A stretch of 64,000 bases of DNA from an uncultured Oscillospiraceae bacterium (GCA_910587135.1 CAJULF010000006.1:1-64000); one strand, 5' to 3'; numbered from the stretch's first letter, positions 1 through 8,692 are shown. A program made the numbers and translations. Notes: generated by a model from the sequence alone, not told the origin.

Positions 1-21
1 ACCACGCGTTTCACGCGTGGT
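1..21. terminator. Hairpin at the left edge
   Basis: A perfect 9-bp inverted repeat (1-9 with 13-21, three-base loop) sits at the window edge. It could be the terminator of a gene to the left, but it lacks a clear T run and the neighbouring gene is not visible. The rest of 22-190 is AT-rich and holds nothing recognisable; a TATAAT at 193-198 may be the -10 box of the next gene, with no good -35. Confidence 0.3.
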
Positions 22-227
22 TATGATTGAAATTTAATGCGCCGACATTGCGTTGCCAATAAGCTTTCTCCACAAGCCGCATTGAAGTTGCACAATTTCA
101 GCGCGTCTTCGCTTACTGCTATATATGCATAAAAATAACAAAAATATAACATTAACCGCACAAAAATGATATATTCTTTTTGCGCAAGGCGTTATAATAA
201 TAAAAAATATGCAAAGGAGATGCTATC

Positions 228-1178
228 TTGAAAGGATTTAATGGATACAGAAAAGGCGTAAATCTGGGCGGCTGGCTATCCCAGTGCGATTACACAAAGG
301 AGCATATGGACAGCTTTATAACGGAAGCGGATATTAAGGCGATCTCCGAGCTTGATGCGGATCATGTGCGCATTCCATTTGACTACAATATTCTTGAAGA
401 TGACGAGGGGAATTTTAAGGAATCGGGTTTCAAGTATATTGACGGTGCGTTGGAGCTGTGCGAGAAATATCACCTTAACGCCGTGTTGGATCTGCATAAA
501 GCGGCAGGATTTTCGTTTGACAAGGGCGAGATGGAAAACGGCTTTTTTGAGAGCGATCGTTTGCAGGAGCGCTTTTATTGCCTATGGGAGGAAATGGCGT
601 TCAGATACGGACATCTTCACGAAAGAACGGCTTTTGAGCTGCTGAACGAGGTTACGGAGCAGAGCTACGGTAAAATCTGGAACGGCATTGTAAGCAAGTG
701 CATTTCACGTATCCGCGTACTGGCGCCGAAAACGGTCATTCTGGTCGGCAGCTACTGGAATAACAGCCCCGCGGCGGTAAAGGATCTCGACCCTCCGTTT
801 GATGACAGGATAGTGTATAATTGTCACTGCTACGATCCTCTGATATACACCCATCAGGGCGCGGGCTGGGTGGATAATATCGACCGAGCGGCAAGAATAG
901 ATTATGAGCAGAGCGGCTGGAGCAGAGAAAAATTCGCCGAAGCCTTTTCCGAGGCAATACGTTTTGCCGAGTCTAATAATACATCTTTGTATTGCGGCGA
1001 ATACGGCGTTATCGACAGAACCGCTCCCGAGGACGCTCTGAAATGGTTCAAAGATATCAATTCCGTGTTTGAGGAGTACAACATCTCTCGCTGTGCATGG
1101 AGCTGCAAGGGCATGGATTTCGGGCTTCTTGACAAGAGAATGGAAAACGTGCTGCCTGAGTTGAAAAATTATCTGTAA
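228..1178 (+). CDS. GH5-family glycoside hydrolase (endoglucanase / exo-glucanase-like), intracellular
   Basis: A 316-residue single-domain glycoside hydrolase family 5 protein, likely to cut beta-linked gluco-oligosaccharides. Family marks are GVNLGGWL near residue 10, RIPFDYN near 48, DLHKA near 88, the acid/base E141 in LLNEV, H200 in NCHCYDP, and the nucleophile E258 in CGEYG. No signal peptide is seen, so it probably acts in the cytoplasm on imported oligosaccharides. The start is TTG at 228, chosen because AAAGGAGA lies 7 nt upstream. It stands alone, convergent with the GH2 gene, and ends at a strong hairpin. The exact substrate cannot be told from sequence alone. Confidence 0.85.
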   Translation: MKGFNGYRKGVNLGGWLSQCDYTKEHMDSFITEADIKAISELDADHVRIPFDYNILEDDEGNFKESGFKYIDGALELCEKYHLNAVLDLHKAAGFSFDKGEMENGFFESDRLQERFYCLWEEMAFRYGHLHERTAFELLNEVTEQSYGKIWNGIVSKCISRIRVLAPKTVILVGSYWNNSPAAVKDLDPPFDDRIVYNCHCYDPLIYTHQGAGWVDNIDRAARIDYEQSGWSREKFAEAFSEAIRFAESNNTSLYCGEYGVIDRTAPEDALKWFKDINSVFEEYNISRCAWSCKGMDFGLLDKRMENVLPELKNYL

Positions 1179-1209
1179 GCGTTGGTTTAGAATTGTTTTA
1201 TATTTACCC

Positions 1210-1241
1210 GGGGCTTCGCGGATTAACGTCCGCGAAGCCCC
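1210..1241 (+). terminator. Strong hairpin after the GH5 gene
   Basis: A perfect 13-bp GC-rich stem (1210-1222 with 1229-1241, six-base loop) lies 31 nt after the GH5 stop. There is no long T run, so termination efficiency is uncertain. Confidence 0.6.
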
Positions 1242-1243
1242 AA

Positions 1244-1432
1244 CTTGTATAAAAAGCCTAAATTCCACGCAATGTCGTCGCATGAAATTTCAAAAAGTGC
1301 GTATTTGCCGAATGGCAAATACGCACGGTTTCCGCTAAGCATGCGGAGCGGAACGAAGTGAAGCGGAGTATGATTAGCGGAGATTTTGAAATTTTTTAAA
1401 ATAATCCGCTTTAGGTCAACCTTTCTTTGCAG
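1244..1432 (+). repeat. Palindromic intergenic element, copy A1
   Basis: P1 is GAAATTTCAAAA (1284-1295) with TTTTGAAATTT (1384-1394). P2 is a perfect 13-bp hairpin (1297-1309 with 1314-1326, loop GAAT). P3 is TCCGCTAAGCAT paired with ATGATTAGCGGA. The right flank reads TAATCCGCTTTAGGTCAACC. Ends resemble an inverted repeat (left TGTATAAAAAG, right CTTTCTTTGCAG). It lies between the terminators of two convergent genes. Confidence 0.8.
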
Positions 1433-1435
1433 AAT

Positions 1436-1469
1436 AAAGGATTCGCAGGGCAGAACCCGCGAATCCTTT
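1436..1469 (-). terminator. Terminator of the GH2 gene
   Basis: Inverted repeat AAAGGATTCGC / GCGAATCCTTT (1436-1446 with 1459-1469), extended by GGG/CCC, lies directly after the GH2 stop on the minus strand. It has T-rich tails on both sides and could work in both directions. Confidence 0.7.
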
Positions 1470-1473
1470 TCGC

Positions 1474-4464
1474 TTAATTTTCCGAAACGCTCATGTGAAA
1501 TTCTGCTTTGAATACGGGAAGCTCTATCCTGTACTTGTCTGCCAGCTCAGGACCGCAGGCGTTCGAGCCTACTCCCGCCATCTTATAATCAACGCATATA
1601 ATGTTGCTTTCGCATTTTTTTAGTTCAAAATTATGCGCTTTGGAGCACAGCTCCTCCTGTGTGTATTCCGAAGCGTTGAATGAGAACAGCCCGTCGAAGC
1701 TCACGCGGACGCTGCCGTCCGTGAAGCTCATATGCCCGCAGTTAAAGTGGGAGGAGTTTTCCTGCGGGCGCACGTAATCCTCGTGCATATCGCTTATTGC
1801 GGCGGAGAAATTGCTCATATAGCTTGCCTGATGCTTGTCGATATAGCTTTCGTACGGACCGTATCCGAAGTAATCCACCCTGTCAAAGCGTTTGGGGACA
1901 AACATTCTTATGCCGAACCGCGGCAGCAGCTTTACCTTTTCGGACATCTCAGCCTTGCAGAATATGTCAAGATTTCCGCCGGAGATGACATAGGTAACGT
2001 CAAGCCGCGCAAAAGGCTCATATACGTTCTGCCCGAAGGATTGCTTAACCGAGATCTCCGCGCCCTTTTCGGTGCTTTTTATCTCCGTGCCGTATATCTT
2101 TACAGTGTAGTCATGCAGATGCGCCCTGTACCAGTCGTTTTTCATAACGTCGTTGTCGACGGGAGCGCGGAAAAAGTTGAACTGAAGCGGTCTGTCGAGT
2201 ATCTCCCTGCCGCCGTGTTTTATGGAATCAAACGCGCCGATGCGCTTGTTGAAGCGGTAGGAGATATCGCCCGCCGTAACATAAGCCGTTAGCGGCTCAT
2301 CCTTAACGGCCGCCCCGCCGTCCGCAGTTCTGGTTTCCCGCCCGACGCTGCAGATTTTTATCTGGTCAAAGCAGACCTCATAGCCCTTTTCGCAGAAAAG
2401 CGTATCGCGTTTTGAGGTGAATATGAAGCGTATATATGCTTCTCTGTCGGTAATTTCCGCAGCTTCGGGAACGCTTATTTCGGAGCTGCTCTTCGGTCTT
2501 GCCGAGAAGCTGAGGCTTCCCCCGGCAAATATCCCGCCGTCATATGTTATCTCCCAGCGGCAGTCCAGCAGTTCTCCCGCGTCCGCAAAATCAAGAATAT
2601 TTTTAAAGAGGAATTTCCCCCCTCCGATATACTCCGCCCTAACGGGACGGTATACCTGTTTGGCTTCGAGCAGCCCCGTGTGCGGAGTCCTGTCGGGGTA
2701 GGTGAGGGCGTCCATGCAGAAATTTCCGTCGTGATGCTTTTCCCCAAAATCTCCGCCGTAGCCGTATTTCACACGTCCGCTGTCTGTCACTCCCAGTGGG
2801 AAGGCATGGTCGCTCCACTCCCATATAAAGCCGCCGCAGAAGCGTTCGCTCGAGTGAAACGCGTGATGATAGTCCTCAAGGTCGCCCGGACCGTTGCCCA
2901 TGGCGTGGCAGTATTCACATAGAATAAGCGGGCGCTTTTCATCTTTGTTCAGAAGAAATTCTGTCATTTTATCGGGCGAGGGATACATCTCCGATACCAC
3001 ATCAAGGATATCGTCGGGGGTATCGTCAAGCTTGTGAGTGCTCTCATAGTGGAGCAGTCGGGTGTCGTCAAGCCGTTTCACAAGACGCCCCGCCGCAATA
3101 ATGCCGGAGCCCAGACCGCTCTCGTTTCCAAGCGACCAGAATATTACGCAGGGGCGGTTGATATCTCTTGTAACAAGCGCCTCGGCGCGGTCGGTTATGG
3201 CTTTTTCAAATCTCTTGTCCATGGCTAACAGAGCAATTCCGTCGTAGCCGCGCGTCCAGGCAAAGTCGTTGTATACGTCCACGCAGCCGTGGGATTCCAG
3301 GTCAGCCTCGTCGATAACGTACAGCCCGTATTTGTCGCACAGCTTGTAAAACAGCGGGGAGTTGGGGTAGTGCGAGGTTCTGACCGCGTTTATATTGTGA
3401 CGCTTCATAAGGCGGATATCGTTTTCCATCTGCGCACATGAGGCATAGTAGCCCGTGTCGGGATAGCTGTCATGGCGGTTCACACCGCGGAATTTCACCG
3501 CGCTGCCGTTTATCTTCACGACGCCGTCCTCTATGCGGATATCCCTGAAGCCCACCTGTTCGCCTATAACTTCGCTGTCCGTAGTTATGGTAAGATTATA
3601 GAGATTGGGTATTTCCGCCGACCAAAGCAGGGGAGCATTCACCGGAATCACAAGCGGAACGGATTCCTTGACTTCTCCGTTGAAAATAACATTTCCCGAA
3701 GCGTCGGAGAGTACCGCCTCGCCGCCGCAGCCGCACAGCGTAAGCTCCAGCTCCGCCGAAGAGCAGTCCCGCGAAAGAACGGTTTTCACGCGGTAGTCCG
3801 CAAGGCGCTTTTTGGGTCTGGAAAGCACATAAACGTCGCGGAATATCCCCGAGAGCCTGAATTTGTCCTGGTCTTCGAGATAAGTCCCGTCGCACCATTT
3901 AAGAACGGCGGCGGTGACGGTATTGTCGCCCTCGTGAAGATACGGTGTGATGTCAAATTCCGAGGTGCTGTGGGAAATCTGCGTGTACCCTGCAAACTCC
4001 CCGTTGATATAGAGATAGATACAGCTGTCCGCGCCCTCGAACACAAGTATCCTGTCCAGACCGTCGGGAGTATAGCGGTAGCTTCTGCCGTAAACTCCAA
4101 CGGGGTCGTCGTCGGGAACATAAGGCGGGTCGTAGGGAATAGGGTAGCGCACATTGGTGTAGTGCGGCTTGTCATAGCCCATAGGCTGCCAGTTGGAGGG
4201 CACGGTTATGGTCTTTTCGCGGTGAGAGAGCGGAAAATCGTCCTCAAGGTCAATTATGCTGTCATAATATCCGAAGCTCCATTCGCCGTTAAGAAGCTCC
4301 AGTGCCGCGGAGCTTTCCCTGTCCCCGAAAGGGTTCTGCCCCTTTGCGAAGGGGATAAAGTAACAGTGCCTGTCCAATGTTCCGACATGAAGAATGTCGG
4401 GGTTTTCGTGATATACCATCTTGCTTCTGGCGGACTCCGCCGCCGCGATTTTTGAAATGTCCAT
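1474..4464 (-). CDS. GH2-family beta-galactosidase (LacZ type)
   Basis: A 996-residue enzyme of the large LacZ type, hydrolysing terminal beta-galactosides in the cytoplasm. In order: sugar-binding and jelly-roll domain, immunoglobulin-like domain, TIM barrel with acid/base E448 (SLGNESG) and nucleophile E517 (LCEYCHAMGN), then the small-chain beta-sandwich containing DYFGYGPYESY. Length matches LacZ (about 1000 residues). There is no signal peptide. An upstream in-frame ATG at 4497 exists, but ATG 4464 is preferred because GGAGG lies just upstream of it. The gene is divergent from an AraC-type regulator that probably controls it through overlapping promoters. Related GH2 enzymes can also act on other beta-glycosides. 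Confidence 0.9.
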   Translation of the reverse strand: MDISKIAAAESARSKMVYHENPDILHVGTLDRHCYFIPFAKGQNPFGDRESSAALELLNGEWSFGYYDSIIDLEDDFPLSHREKTITVPSNWQPMGYDKPHYTNVRYPIPYDPPYVPDDDPVGVYGRSYRYTPDGLDRILVFEGADSCIYLYINGEFAGYTQISHSTSEFDITPYLHEGDNTVTAAVLKWCDGTYLEDQDKFRLSGIFRDVYVLSRPKKRLADYRVKTVLSRDCSSAELELTLCGCGGEAVLSDASGNVIFNGEVKESVPLVIPVNAPLLWSAEIPNLYNLTITTDSEVIGEQVGFRDIRIEDGVVKINGSAVKFRGVNRHDSYPDTGYYASCAQMENDIRLMKRHNINAVRTSHYPNSPLFYKLCDKYGLYVIDEADLESHGCVDVYNDFAWTRGYDGIALLAMDKRFEKAITDRAEALVTRDINRPCVIFWSLGNESGLGSGIIAAGRLVKRLDDTRLLHYESTHKLDDTPDDILDVVSEMYPSPDKMTEFLLNKDEKRPLILCEYCHAMGNGPGDLEDYHHAFHSSERFCGGFIWEWSDHAFPLGVTDSGRVKYGYGGDFGEKHHDGNFCMDALTYPDRTPHTGLLEAKQVYRPVRAEYIGGGKFLFKNILDFADAGELLDCRWEITYDGGIFAGGSLSFSARPKSSSEISVPEAAEITDREAYIRFIFTSKRDTLFCEKGYEVCFDQIKICSVGRETRTADGGAAVKDEPLTAYVTAGDISYRFNKRIGAFDSIKHGGREILDRPLQFNFFRAPVDNDVMKNDWYRAHLHDYTVKIYGTEIKSTEKGAEISVKQSFGQNVYEPFARLDVTYVISGGNLDIFCKAEMSEKVKLLPRFGIRMFVPKRFDRVDYFGYGPYESYIDKHQASYMSNFSAAISDMHEDYVRPQENSSHFNCGHMSFTDGSVRVSFDGLFSFNASEYTQEELCSKAHNFELKKCESNIICVDYKMAGVGSNACGPELADKYRIELPVFKAEFHMSVSEN

Positions 4465-4523
4465 GATTTCCTCCGTTTCGGTTACACGCGGTAACAAGCT
4501 ATCCGCGCTTTATTGTAATGTTT

Positions 4524-4552
4524 ATTATATTATATCTTGACATGAAAATCAA
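4524..4552 (-). promoter_or_regulatory. Promoter of the GH2 gene
   Basis: Read on the minus strand: TTGATT (4547-4552), 17-bp spacer, TATAAT (4524-4529). It overlaps the divergent araC-type promoter and a short inverted repeat CTTGA...TCAAG (4536-4553), a candidate operator. Confidence 0.6.
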
Positions 4553-4565
4553 GAAATGATATTAT
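4537..4565 (+). promoter_or_regulatory. Promoter of the AraC-type regulator
   Basis: TTGACA (4537-4542), 17-bp spacer, TATTAT (4560-4565). It shares the -35 region with the divergent GH2 promoter, so one bound protein could control both. Confidence 0.65.
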
Positions 4566-4600
4566 TATAATATAACAATATGAATATGGGGGACAAAAAT

Positions 4601-5407
4601 ATGTTTTTCTGTGATTACCCTATAATACGCGGCGAAAGCGAGCTTCCGCTTTATCTGTTGAACATGGGTCAGCATGTATGTCAGGATCATATCGTAAGGA
4701 GAGAGGGCTACCCGCTTTCTCAGATTCTGTACTGCACCAAAGGCAGCGGAACGCTGATTTCGGAGGGAAAAAAGCGGCGGATACCCGAAAATACGGCGAT
4801 TTTTCTGCCACGGGGATATCCCCACGAATATTACCCTGACGGCGATGTGTGGGACGTGCATTGGATAGTCCCCGCGGGCTATGCGCTCGACGATATCCTT
4901 AAACATTTCGGGCTGACCGCTCCCACGGTGCTGCGGCTCCGCGAAGTGAACAGGCTGGAGCACATCTTCAGAAAAATGCATGACGCGATAATATCCGACA
5001 GTTTTTTCGGGAATTACATCGCGTCGGGCTGCCTGTATGATTTTCTTATAGAGCTGTACAGACAGACCGTATCGATGGATCGGTACAACGAGCCGAGCAC
5101 CGCGCTGATAAAGGCGGTCGATTATATCAACGCCAATTACGCTCAGCCGATAGGTCTTGAGGAGCTGTGCGCGGTGTCGGGTGTATCGAAGCAGCATCTG
5201 TGCCTGCTGTTCCGCAGCAAGCTGGGCGCGCGCCCCGTAGAGTATATCACCAAGCGCCGCATACAGGCGGCAAAGGCGCTGCTGGTTTCTTCCGACAAGA
5301 CCGTCGAGGAGATAGCCGAGGAAACGGGATTCTGTACGGGCAGCTATTTCTGCAAGATGTTCAAGCGCTACGAGGGAATAACCGCGCGCCAGTTCAAGGG
5401 CGGCTAA
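4601..5407 (+). CDS. AraC-family transcriptional regulator
   Basis: A 268-residue AraC/XylS-type activator with an N-terminal cupin sensor domain (about residues 1-140) and a C-terminal pair of helix-turn-helix units (about 170-268: GLEELCAVSGVSKQHLCLLF and VEEIAEETGFCTGSYFCKMF). It probably senses a sugar and controls the divergent GH2 beta-galactosidase. The start at ATG 4601 is chosen because GGGGG lies 8 nt upstream; in-frame ATGs at 4580 and 4586 have no ribosome site. The promoter lies 36 nt upstream. The ligand cannot be read from the sequence. Confidence 0.88.
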   Translation: MFFCDYPIIRGESELPLYLLNMGQHVCQDHIVRREGYPLSQILYCTKGSGTLISEGKKRRIPENTAIFLPRGYPHEYYPDGDVWDVHWIVPAGYALDDILKHFGLTAPTVLRLREVNRLEHIFRKMHDAIISDSFFGNYIASGCLYDFLIELYRQTVSMDRYNEPSTALIKAVDYINANYAQPIGLEELCAVSGVSKQHLCLLFRSKLGARPVEYITKRRIQAAKALLVSSDKTVEEIAEETGFCTGSYFCKMFKRYEGITARQFKGG

Positions 5408-5428
5408 CGGGTAATTTGCGTGGCGTAC

Positions 5429-5457
5429 TTGACAAATCACAGGTTGTATATTATAAT
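5429..5457 (+). promoter_or_regulatory. Consensus promoter upstream of metA
   Basis: TTGACA (5429-5434), 17-bp spacer, TATAAT (5452-5457). It predicts a leader of about 165 nt before metA, filled by a palindromic element. Confidence 0.8.
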
Positions 5458-5499
5458 ATGGTAGTGGAAACGGTGCGTTGAGCTTTAATGCTTTTGGGG

Positions 5500-5617
5500 C
5501 TGATTGCAGACAGTCAAAGAAAGTCCACGCGGGAATTTTCCGAAATCATCCGTACAGAGGGAAAGTGCCTATTCCGCGAGCGTCATAGGCGGCGGTTCGG
5601 AAAATCCAAATCAAAAT
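5500..5617 (+). repeat. Palindromic element in the metA leader, copy B1
   Basis: Outer helix GGAATTTTCCGAA (5532-5544) with TTCGGAAAATCC (5596-5607), followed by the family tail AAATCAAAATAAGGAG, which contains the metA ribosome site. The interior is GC-rich with imperfect hairpins. I see no SAM riboswitch signature. Confidence 0.6.
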
Positions 5618-5631
5618 AAGGAGCTGAGAGT

Positions 5632-6552
5632 ATGCCTGTAAAAATTGCCGACGGACTTCCCGCGCAAAGCGTGCTGGAGAACGAGCATATATTTGTTATG
5701 ACGGAGCACAGAGCGCTCCATCAGGATATAAGACCGCTTAAAATAGGGATATTGAATCTTATGCCGACGAAGATAACGACGGAAACTCAGATATTGAGGT
5801 GTCTGTCAAATTCGCCGCTGCAAATCGAGGTAACGCTTTTGCAGACCTCCACATATGTGGGGAAGAATACCCCCGCGGAGCATCTTGGACAGTTCTACAA
5901 GACGTTTGACGATATTAAGGACACAAATCTTGACGGACTTATCATAACGGGAGCGCCTGTTGAGCTGTTGGATTACGGCGAGGTGGAATACTGGGACGAG
6001 CTGTGTGAGATTATGGAGTGGTCTGGCAGCCATGTGCACTCCGCATTTCACATATGCTGGGCGGCGCAGGCGGCTCTGTATTATCATTACGGTATTCCAA
6101 AATATGTGATGCCCGAAAAGATGTCCGGCGTGTTCACGCATAGAATGCTCACGCCCAAATCAAGATTGTTCAGGGGTTTTGACAGTGAGTTTCGCGCGCC
6201 GCATTCCCGCCATACCGAGGTGCGCGCCGAGGATATACTTAAAGTGCCGGAGCTGAAGCTGATGGCGCTGTCCGATGAGGCGGGGGTTTACGCGGTGTGC
6301 AGCGAGGACAGCAAGTATTTTTTCATTATGGGGCATTCCGAGTACGACGCGGAAACGCTGGATACGGAGTACCGCAGAGATTTGGCAAAGGGACTTGTCC
6401 CCGCAGTGCCGCGGCATTACTATCCCGACGATAACCCCGCGAATCCTCCCGTAATGAACTGGCGATCTCATGCCACGCTGCTGTTTACAAACTGGCTGAA
6501 TTATTTTGTTTACCAGACAACTCCTTTCGATATATCCGAAAAAATAAATTAA
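5632..6552 (+). CDS. metA: Homoserine O-acetyltransferase (MetA family)
   Basis: A 306-residue MetA-family enzyme that acylates L-homoserine in methionine synthesis. The catalytic triad is visible: C142 in HICWAAQ, H235 and E237 in MGHSEYD. Residue 111 is glutamate (GAPVELL); in this family Glu at this position goes with acetyl-CoA and Gly with succinyl-CoA, so it is predicted to make O-acetylhomoserine despite the usual succinyltransferase name. Length is normal. AAGGAG lies 8 nt before ATG 5632. The gene is monocistronic behind a consensus promoter and a structured leader. Confidence 0.92.
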   Translation: MPVKIADGLPAQSVLENEHIFVMTEHRALHQDIRPLKIGILNLMPTKITTETQILRCLSNSPLQIEVTLLQTSTYVGKNTPAEHLGQFYKTFDDIKDTNLDGLIITGAPVELLDYGEVEYWDELCEIMEWSGSHVHSAFHICWAAQAALYYHYGIPKYVMPEKMSGVFTHRMLTPKSRLFRGFDSEFRAPHSRHTEVRAEDILKVPELKLMALSDEAGVYAVCSEDSKYFFIMGHSEYDAETLDTEYRRDLAKGLVPAVPRHYYPDDNPANPPVMNWRSHATLLFTNWLNYFVYQTTPFDISEKIN

Positions 6553-6692
6553 AACTGTCGCGCGGAGCTTGCGGGAGCGTCTGAAAACCCATATTATATC
6601 CAAAAACGATCTTGCTTTCGAAGAATTTCTATATAATTGTACCAAAATACAATAATGGTTTTTGTTGTTTTATCTGAAAAAATAATAATTTG

Positions 6693-6721
6693 TTGCAAAA
6701 AATCCGGAAATATGATATAAT
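6693..6721 (+). promoter_or_regulatory. Promoter of the FapA-family gene
   Basis: TTGCAA (6693-6698), 17-bp spacer, TATAAT (6716-6721) with an extended -10 TG. The leader is about 100 nt. Confidence 0.7.
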
Positions 6722-6824
6722 GTATAGTAATGAAGAACAGCGGAGCGTGCCGCGGTTTCCGCAAATACCGGGACAGCGGGCGTGCCGCTTACGATACTAT
6801 AACCTGTGAAAAAGGGGGATAATT

Positions 6825-8216
6825 ATGTCTGGGAACTCTTATGAGGGAAAAGTGGTAAATTCCGTTGTGGAAGTGTCTGTCGCTCCTAATTATACTACGG
6901 CGTTTATGTCATTTTCAAAGCCCGAGGGGGGCGGACAGGAAATGACATATGATAAGGTGCTGGCGGCGATAAATGACAAATTGATCTCCCATGGGATACT
7001 TGAGGACGAGATCAGGGGCGCAATAGACAACAGGCGTTATGATGAGAATATCTGCGTGGCGCGTTGGACTCCGCCGATAGACGGCAGCGACGGCAGAGTG
7101 GATTATAAATTCAAAATGGACAGCACCAAAGCGCCCGTCATGGACGAACACGGAGTTGTCGACTTCAAGAATCTCGGAATTGTCAACAATATAACCAAAG
7201 GTACCACTATAGCAACCATTATACTTAATACTGACGGTGTTCCCGGTATGGATATAATGGGCAAGCCCGTGGCACAGAAAAAGGGCTCTCCTGCTAAAGT
7301 CAAGGCGGGAAAAGGCACTTCTTTGATAAATGACGGAACAGAGCTTATTGCGGCGATTGACGGAAATCTGCGTTTCAGTAAGGGAGAGTTCGTTGTTGAA
7401 GAAGATCTGGTTATCAACGGCGATGTTGACGTGTCCAGCGGCAATATTGATTTTATAGGAAATGTTTCTATACGCGGCAGCGTATTTGAGGGATATAAGG
7501 TCACGTCCAAAAAGAATATAACCATAAACGGTTCGGTAACGGGTGCGGAGCTTGACGCGGACGGTGATATAACCGTAAGGATAGGCGCCAACAGCTCGGT
7601 TATAAATTGCAGGGGCAATGTTAAGCTGGGATTCTGCGAGAACTCAAAGGTAAAATGTGACAATAACGTTACCAGCGTGTCTTTTGTCGGCGGCGAGGTG
7701 TTTGCGGGAAAGAGCATTATTGCCACCGGAAAGGGCGTTATGATGGGCGGAAAATATACTGCTCTGGAGAATATCGAAGCTACGGTTATCGGATCTCAAA
7801 GCTATGCGAAAACCGAGATAACCCTCGGAAACAATGCCGTGCTCTCGCAGGAAAAGGAATCTCTTATGCGCAGTGTTGCGGAGATGGAGGATAAATGTGA
7901 GCAGCTTGGGCTTATCGTAAAAACTCTGGAGGAGCAGTCCAAGAAAACCAAGCTGTCCCCCGACCGCGCCCAGCTTAAAATGGTATCGGTGCGCAACAGG
8001 CTTCAGCTTCAGCAGGAAATAAAGCGCAGCAAAAGCCGCATAAGCGAGATAGAGGTTGCTTTGGAGCTGTGTCAGAATCTCTCGGTTTCGGTAAAAGGCA
8101 CGATCTATCCCGGAGTTACCTTGAGAATAAACGCGTTCAGCCATAAGGTAAACAATATCAATTCCCGCTGCCGTGCAACGATTATGGACGGTGATATAGC
8201 GTTTATGCCGCTTTAA
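6825..8216 (+). CDS. FapA-family (DUF342) polymer-forming protein
   Basis: A 463-residue DUF342/FapA-family protein. The N-terminal region (about 60-170) has the KGTTIATI and GVPGMDIMGKPV family motifs. It is followed by a right-handed beta-helix-like stretch (about 170-335) rich in ING.V and GN.. turns, a coiled coil (about 345-410), and a final beta segment (GTIYPGVTLRIN). FapA was named from flagellar assembly, but relatives are common in non-motile Firmicutes and no flagellar gene is near. AAAGGGGGA precedes ATG 6825. It is cytoplasmic by sequence (no signal). Its role here is unknown. Confidence 0.85.
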   Translation: MSGNSYEGKVVNSVVEVSVAPNYTTAFMSFSKPEGGGQEMTYDKVLAAINDKLISHGILEDEIRGAIDNRRYDENICVARWTPPIDGSDGRVDYKFKMDSTKAPVMDEHGVVDFKNLGIVNNITKGTTIATIILNTDGVPGMDIMGKPVAQKKGSPAKVKAGKGTSLINDGTELIAAIDGNLRFSKGEFVVEEDLVINGDVDVSSGNIDFIGNVSIRGSVFEGYKVTSKKNITINGSVTGAELDADGDITVRIGANSSVINCRGNVKLGFCENSKVKCDNNVTSVSFVGGEVFAGKSIIATGKGVMMGGKYTALENIEATVIGSQSYAKTEITLGNNAVLSQEKESLMRSVAEMEDKCEQLGLIVKTLEEQSKKTKLSPDRAQLKMVSVRNRLQLQQEIKRSKSRISEIEVALELCQNLSVSVKGTIYPGVTLRINAFSHKVNNINSRCRATIMDGDIAFMPL

Positions 8217-8233
8217 CCGTTTTTTTCCCGGCA

Positions 8234-8373
8234 AATGAAAATTCAAAAAGTCGTGCGTTTGCGTTAGCAAACGCACGCGGTTTCCGCTAAGTATACTTCG
8301 TTCCGCTCCGTATGCTTAACGGAAATTTTGAAATTTTTTAAATGATCCAATTTAGGTTAACCATTATATACAG
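8234..8373 (+). repeat. Palindromic intergenic element, copy A2
   Basis: P1 GAAAATTCAAAA with TTTTGAAATTTT. P2 is a perfect 10-bp hairpin (8253-8262 with 8267-8276). P3 is TTTCCGCTAAGTATA with TATGCTTAACGGAAA. The right flank TTTAGGTTAACC and end TTATATACAG match the other copies. The left inverted end seen in other copies is missing. Confidence 0.75.
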
Positions 8374-8380
8374 ATTGAGG

Positions 8381-8414
8381 AGCGCCGTACAAAGCTTGTG
8401 AGGCGCTGCTTTTA
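8381..8414 (+). terminator. Terminator after the FapA-family gene
   Basis: AGCGCC (8381-8386) pairs with GGCGCT (8402-8407), with an inner ACAA/TTGT pairing, followed by GCTTTTATTTTG. A typical intrinsic terminator, separated from the gene by the palindromic element. Confidence 0.75.
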
Positions 8415-8465
8415 TTTTGTTTAAAATTACTGTTTTGTTCATGTAAAATTGTACAAATCTATCCC

Positions 8466-8494
8466 TTGCAATTTTTGTTTAAATGTGGTAAAAT
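8466..8494 (+). promoter_or_regulatory. Promoter of the leucine-rich-repeat gene
   Basis: TTGCAA (8466-8471), 17-bp spacer, TAAAAT (8489-8494). The predicted leader is about 190 nt. Confidence 0.65.
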
Positions 8495-8499
8495 ATTTT

Positions 8500-8692
8500 T
8501 ACAGTACTTTAGGGTATCTCTAAAAACCTTGTTTGAAGAAAAATATCAGAGTACACCGCCTGTTGCGTCAGGTTTCTTCGCAGGGTATACAGCCTTGCTT
8601 CGGCGGCTTTTTATGCTGTCGAAGCACTCTGCCGTTTTATCTGTTCAAAACGGTTTTCGGAGACGCCCTTTATAATATTTTGGGAGGATATT
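8500..8692 (+). promoter_or_regulatory. Long structured 5' leader of the leucine-rich-repeat gene
   Basis: About 190 nt between promoter and start. A GTACT...AGTAC pairing is followed by CCGCC...GGCGG with CTTTTTATG behind it, which resembles a terminator or attenuator. I could not match it to a known riboswitch class. Confidence 0.4.

Noticed and set aside
3472..4455. 327-codon open frame on the plus strand opposite the GH2 gene
   Set aside because: It lies wholly inside the GH2 gene, has no ribosome site, and its product resembles no family; it is a by-product of codon bias on the other strand.
5460..5631. SAM riboswitch in the metA leader
   Set aside because: No SAM-I, SAM-II or related core is visible; the leader matches the palindromic-element family instead.
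8466..8675. Small 69-codon frame before the leucine-rich-repeat gene
   Set aside because: It begins inside the -35/-10 promoter region and overlaps a structured leader; no ribosome site.
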